Below are positions 33,455 through 33,470 of a stretch of 33,470 nt of DNA, one piece after another. Made by a program: the position numbers and the translations under genes. A model generated the notes under the pieces. The model made no database searches, had not been told where the DNA came from, and worked only from the letters and a program-made list of their open reading frames with translations. Location of the stretch: assembly GCA_022450865.1 (NCBI GenBank), contig JAKUOQ010000010.1:1-33470 (forward strand), read 5' to 3'. The stretch's first letter is position 1, and each line of letters starts with the position of its first letter. This DNA is from Nitrospinales bacterium. Lineage in GTDB: Bacteria; Nitrospinota; Nitrospinia; Nitrospinales; VA-1.

Positions 33455-33470
33455 ATGAATGAGGAAAAAA
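33455..33470 (+). CDS. possible start of the next gene (partial)
   Basis: An ATG four bases after the preceding stop opens a frame (MNEEK) that runs off the window. No ribosome site is obvious, and the sequence itself contains GAGG that could instead serve a later start. Evidence is limited to position. Confidence 0.3.

Noticed and set aside
1-33470. CRISPR arrays, tRNA or rRNA genes, intact transposons
   Set aside because: No regularly spaced repeats, cloverleaf-type sequence, rRNA signature or transposase motif was seen on either strand.

Overview
This window looks like a chromosomal segment of a Gram-negative, fairly AT-rich bacterium. The Gram-negative reading rests on a lipobox-bearing M48 protease, a LolD/YbbA-type ABC system and several exported proteins. 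Gene content recalls deltaproteobacterial-grade lineages or Nitrospinota: a SPOUT RNA methyltransferase between trmD and rplS, the long two-domain dCTP deaminase, and a CysNC fusion beside cysD. That placement is an inference without any search and should be held loosely. Most genes are housekeeping. I see no rRNA, tRNA, CRISPR array, prophage or intact insertion sequence.

Layout. Positions 1-610 are mostly non-coding, with the start of a gene leaving the window on the left. Next come rluD and moaB (minus), a FolM/PTR1-type pteridine reductase (plus), a His/Met-rich exported protein whose C-terminus appears frameshifted, and queC (minus). From 4365 to 8513 runs a translation and protein-targeting block: ffh, rpsP, khpA, rimM, trmD, a SPOUT methyltransferase gene and rplS, with several overlapping or touching starts. 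An M48 lipoprotein protease (minus), rnhB and recJ follow, then a YbbA/YbbP-like ABC exporter pair (minus).

From 15367 to 20418 the plus strand carries an aminotransferase, a MoeB-rhodanese fusion, an SDR oxidoreductase, a phosphomannomutase/phosphoglucomutase and a glyoxalase-like protein. Positions 20453-25843 hold small hypothetical genes, a [2Fe-2S] ferredoxin with a good promoter, and cysD-cysNC for sulfate activation. The region upstream of cysD is an unusually long non-coding stretch. cysS and a TPR-cupredoxin membrane fusion (minus) precede a final plus-strand run: dcd, scpB, an RluB-type pseudouridine synthase and an exported FlgT-like protein.

How the genes connect. moaB, the folM-like gene and queC all act on GTP-derived pterin or deazaguanine chemistry, and the MoeB-like protein adds sulfur-carrier activation. 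Sulfate activation, a ferredoxin and cysS form a loose sulfur/cysteine theme. The points most worth a second look are the degenerate APS-kinase domain of CysNC, the TPR-cupredoxin fusion, the KhpA with a broken GXXG loop, and the frameshifted metal-ligand-rich exported protein. I found no strong evidence of a wholly new multi-gene system.
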